Shown here: piece by piece, positions 60,857-64,000 of the stretch
Layout: every line of letters begins with the position of its first letter
Numbering within the stretch: position 1 is the first letter of the stretch
NCBI RefSeq assembly: GCF_029227915.1
Contig: NC_079877.1
Span: 6,636,001 to 6,700,000, forward strand
DNA: 64,000 nt
Source: Hydractinia symbiolongicarpus
Lineage: Eukaryota > Cnidaria > Hydrozoa > Anthoathecata > Hydractiniidae
Reading direction: 5' to 3'
Made by a program: the position numbers and the translations under genes
Notes under the pieces: generated by a model
Databases searched by the model: none
Told to the model about the DNA's origin: nothing
What the model saw: the letters and a program-made list of their open reading frames with translations, nothing else

Positions 60857-63675
60857 ATCGCCGGCAAACGAAAAGCTGCGATTTCCCGTAAATCCCGGAC
60901 TCGGCCCGTATAGTCAAAAGTATACAAAGAAAGTACCCAGGGAGTAAACTAATTTCCCAAACGATTTTTTGAATTATTATTTCACCACTAAAGCCCATGA
61001 GACTTGTAGTTTTTAAAAATGTTTTCATTTTTGATGAGGCGCTGAATAAAAGAAGTTTAATCGCCGGCAAACGAAAACCCGCGATTTCCCGTAAATCCCG
61101 GACTCGGCCCGTATAGTCAAAAGTATACAAAGAAAGTACCCAGAGAGTAAACTCATTTCCCGAACGATTTTTTAAATTATTTTTTCACCACTAAAACGCA
61201 TGAGACTTGTGGTTTTCTGGGTAGTTTTGAAAAATGTTTTCATTTTTGATGAGACGCTGAATAAAAGAAGTTTAATCGCCGGCAAACGAAAACCTGCGAT
61301 TTCCCGTAAATCCCGGACTCGGCCCGCATAGTCAAAAGTATACAAAGAGAGTACCCAGGGTGTAAACTCATTTCCCGAACGATTTTTTAAATTATTATTT
61401 CACCACTAAAGCCCATAAGACTTGTAGTATTTAAAAATACTTTCATTTTTGATGAGACGCTGAATAAAAGAAGTTTAATCGCCGGCAAACGAAAACCTGC
61501 GATTTCCCGTAAATCCCGGACTCGGCCCGCATAGTCAAAAGTATACAAAGAAAGTACCCAGGGTGTAAACTCATTTCCCGAACGATTTTTTAAATTATTA
61601 TTTTACCACTAAAGCCCATGAGACTTGTAGTATTTAAAAATACTTTCATTTTTGATGAGACGCTGAATAAAAGAAGTTTAATCGCCGGCAAACAAAAACC
61701 CGCGACTTCCCGTAAATCCCGGACTCGGCCCGTATAGTCAAAAGTATACAAAGAAAGTACCCAGGGAGTAAACTCATTTCCCGAACGATTTTTTAAATTA
61801 TTTTTTCACCACTAAAACGCATGAGACTTGTAGATTTCAAAAATGTTTTCATTTTTGATGAGACGCTGAATAAAAGAAGTTTAATCGCCGGCAAACGAAA
61901 ACCTGCGATTTCCCGTAAATCCCGGACTCGGCCCATATAGTCAAAAGTATACAAAGAAAGTACCCGGGGTGTAAACTCATTTCCCGAACGATTTTTTAAA
62001 TTATTATTTCACCATTAAAGCCCATGAGACTTGTAGTTTTTAAAAATGTTTTCATTTTTGATGAGACGCTTAATAAAAGAGGTTTAATCGCCGGCAAACG
62101 AAATCCTGCGATTTCCCGTAAATCCCGGGCTTGGCCCGTATAGTCGAATGTATACAAAGAAAGTACCCAGGAAGTAAACTCATTTCCCGAACGATTTTTT
62201 AAATTTTTTTTCACCACTAAAACGCATGATACTTGTAGTTTTCAAAAATGTTTTCATTTCTGATGAGACGCTGAATAAAAGAAGTTTAATCGCCGGCAAA
62301 CGAAAAGCCGCGATTTCCCGTAAATCTCAGACTCGGCCCGTATAGTCAAAAGTATACAAAGAAAGTACCCAGGGAGTAAACACATTTCTCGAACGATTTT
62401 TTAAATTATTTTTTTACCACTAAAACGCATGAGACTTGTAGTTTTCAGAAATCTTTTCATTTTTGATGGGACTCTTAATGAAAGTGGTTTAATCGCCGGC
62501 AAACGAAAACCTGCGATTTCCCGTAAATCCCGGACTCGGCCCGTATAGTCAAAAGTATACAAAGAAAGTACCCAGGGTGTAAACTCATTTCTCCAACGAT
62601 TTTTTAAATTATTTTTTCACCACTAAAACGCATGAGACTTGTAGTTTTCAAAAATGTTTTCATTTTTGATGAGACGCTGAATAAAAGAAGTTTAATCGCC
62701 GGCAAACGAAAACCTGCGATTTCCCGTAAATCCCGAACTCGGCCCGTATAGTCAAAAGTATACAAAGAAAGTACCCAGGGAGTAAACTCATTTCCCAAAC
62801 GATTGTTTAAATTTATATTTTACCACTAAAGCCCATGAGACTTGTAGTTTTTAAAAATGTTTTCATTTTTGATGAGACGCTGAATAAAAAAAGTTTAATC
62901 GCCGGCAAACGAAAACCATCGATTTCCCGTAAATCCCGGACTCGGCCCGTATAGTCAAAAGTATACAAAGAAAGTACCCAGGGTGTAAACGCATATGCCG
63001 AACGATTTTTTAAATTATTTTTTCACCACTAAAACGCATGAGACTTGTAGTTTTCAAAAATGTTTTCATTTTTGATAAGACGCTGAATAAAAGAAGTTTA
63101 GTCGCCGGCAAACGAAAACCTGCGATTTCCCGTAAATCCCGGACTCGGCCCGTATAGTCAAAAGTATACAAAGAAAGTACCCAGGAAGTAAACTCATTTC
63201 CCAATCCGTAAATCCCGGGCTTGACCCGTATAGTCGAATGTATACAAAGAAAGTACCCAGGAAGTAAACTCATTTCCCGAACGATTTTTTAAATTTTTTT
63301 TTCACCACTAAAACGCATGAGACTTGTAGTTTTCAAAAATGTTTTCATTTTTGATGAGACGCTGAATAAAAGAAGTTTAATCGCCGGCAAACGAAAACCT
63401 GCGATTTCCCGTAAATCCCGGACTCGGCCCGTATAGTCAAAAGTATACAAAGAAAGTACCCGGGGTGTAAACTCATTTCCCGAACGATTTTTTAAATTAT
63501 TATTTCACCACTAAAGCCCATGAGACTTGTAGTTTTCAAAAATGTTTTCATTTTTGATGAGACGCTGAATAAAAGAAGTTTAATCGCCGGCAAACGAAAA
63601 CCCGCCATTTCCCGTACACCCCGGACTCGGTCCGTATAATCAAAAGTATACAAAGAAAGTACCCAGGGAGTAAAC
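60857..63675 (+). repeat. 2.6 kb block, copy 2 (one monomer longer)
   Basis: It matches copy 1 at +6576 up to catcgattt (62917 against 56341). It then carries one extra monomer starting about 62974 (agggtgtaaacgcatatgccg, gataagacg, gtttagtcgcc), after which the match resumes at +6779 through the 76 bp unit and cccgtacacccc (63607). Small differences include tgtagatttc near 61831. Confidence 0.8.
63177..63252 (+). repeat. Truncated 76 bp monomer, sister copy
   Basis: The same junction as at 56398-56473 (catttccc, aat, ccgtaaatcccggg). Its presence in both 2.6 kb copies shows that the truncation was already there before the block duplicated. Confidence 0.9.
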
Positions 63676-64000
63676 TCATTTCCCGAACGATTTTTTAAAT
63701 TATTTTTTCACCACTAAAACGCATGAGACTTGTAGTTTTCAAAAATGTTTTCATTTTTGATGAGACGCTGAATAAAAGAAGTTTAATCGCCGGCAAACGA
63801 AAACCTGCGATTTCCCGTAAATCCCGCACTCGGCCCGTATAGTCAAAAGTATACAAAGAAAGTATCCACGGTGTAAACTCATTTCCCGAACGATTTTTTA
63901 AATTATTATTTCACCACTAAAGCCCCTGAGACTTGTAGTTTTTAAAAATGTTTTCATTTTTAATGAGACGCTGAATAAAAGAAGTTTAATCGCCGGCAAA
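63676..64000 (+). repeat. Terminal satellite monomers, cut by the window edge
   Basis: One and a half ordinary units. The last begins gtatccacggtg, a variant of gtacccagggtg, and breaks off at gccggcaaa. The array clearly continues beyond the window. Confidence 0.9.

Larger units (their letters stand above)
1..64000. repeat. Satellite DNA array, about 203 bp monomer, whole window
   Basis: The motif catgagacttgtag recurs at 85, 288, 491, 694, 897 and onward at 203 bp steps, always in the same orientation, through to the last line. Summed over the window this is about 317 monomers. A hand-built consensus runs gtaccc, a C/G-containing block, a T-rich spacer (bases 32-50), caccactaaa, catgagacttgtag, a central dyad (81-102), gatgagacgc, a purine-rich part, gccggcaaacg, cccgtaaatcccgg and gtatac. 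It is about 37% G+C with 12 CpGs. No position lacks satellite homology, so there is no gene-sized gap to explain otherwise. Such arrays usually form centromeric or heterochromatic DNA (family knowledge). The locus itself is not shown by the sequence. Confidence 0.98.

Noticed and set aside
58-63273. Dozens of minus-strand open frames encoding similar 64-122 residue peptides as a protein family
   Set aside because: They are the same satellite read repeatedly. Frame changes at every 203 bp unit, no ribosome-binding or promoter context, no recognisable domain, and endings fixed by the repeat. Monomers differ as freely at first and second codon positions as at third.
1-64000. CRISPR array
   Set aside because: Repeats are 203 bp and contiguous. 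There are no short direct repeats separated by unique spacers, and no cas genes.
1-64000. Embedded retrotransposon, LTR or insertion sequence
   Set aside because: I looked for breaks in the 203 bp register and for terminal repeats. Every offset break is explained by small satellite indels or fusions, not by foreign sequence.
1-64000. Exact CENP-B box
   Set aside because: No match to the canonical spacing was found on either strand of the consensus or its main variants; only the one-base-short motif is present, reported as a separate low-confidence item.
1-64000. tRNA, rRNA or Pol III promoter elements
   Set aside because: No cloverleaf arrangement and no GGTTCGANTCC-type B box seen in the consensus; the short dyads do not form a tRNA fold.
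1-64000. Telomeric repeats or array edge
   Set aside because: No TTAGGG-, TTTAGGG- or TTAGG-type runs. Both window ends lie inside monomers, so neither array edge is visible.
1-64000. Phased A/T tracts as a designed bend
   Set aside because: T and A runs are frequent in bases 32-100 of the unit, but by eye their spacing does not hold a regular 10-11 bp phase; a curvature calculation would be needed.

Overview
The whole 64 kb window is one uninterrupted satellite DNA array. A monomer of about 203 bp (AT-rich, roughly 37% G+C in a hand-built consensus) repeats head-to-tail about 317 times from first base to last. I found no unique sequence, transposon, RNA gene or credible protein gene. The only reading frames are 60-122 codon minus-strand frames that recur because the repeat recurs. 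Long homogeneous arrays of nucleosome-length monomers with higher-order repeats (HORs) are typical of centromeric, pericentromeric or subtelomeric heterochromatin in eukaryotic nuclear genomes. I do not recognise the satellite family and cannot name the species.

Monomers are counted here from the motif gtaccc. Diagnostic positions sort them into recurring variants: the block after gtaccc (aggga, agggt, agtga, tgtga, ccggtg), the T-rich spacer, aaacgcatgag versus aagcccatgag, the central dyad, tgaataaaag versus ttaatgaaag, and ggactcgg...tcaaaag versus gggcttgg...tcgaatg near the end. The order of variants repeats, so the array is organised into HORs of several sizes.

Layout: 1-3525, degenerate 7-mers; 3526-7635, a nearly perfect 10-mer (2030 bp) tandem pair; 7985-10860, a 7-mer (1421 bp) pair; 11339-13770, a 6-mer (1216 bp) pair; 13819-25655, a 7-mer family with 8-, 10- and 16-mer derivatives; 25577-33635, a 15-mer and shortened 8- and 9-mer derivatives; 33636-43172, a 30-mer period with three copies of a 6-mer block, one enlarged by an internal dimer duplication; 43173-45405, 4-mer and 5-mer partial duplications; 45406-51610, a 3160 bp pair that shares an out-of-register deletion; 50641-64000, a 9-mer (1820 bp) in three full and two partial copies, interleaved with a 2.6 kb block present twice in full.

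The main interest is the record of array turnover. Hybrid monomers join the front of one variant to the back of another and mark in-register unequal exchanges. A few truncated monomers (76, 148, about 120 bp) mark out-of-register breaks, and most were then copied with their HOR. Each monomer also carries a perfect 9-bp-stem dyad. In one subfamily it is replaced by a different palindrome, with intermediates present. One monomer class carries a motif one base short of the CENP-B box core.
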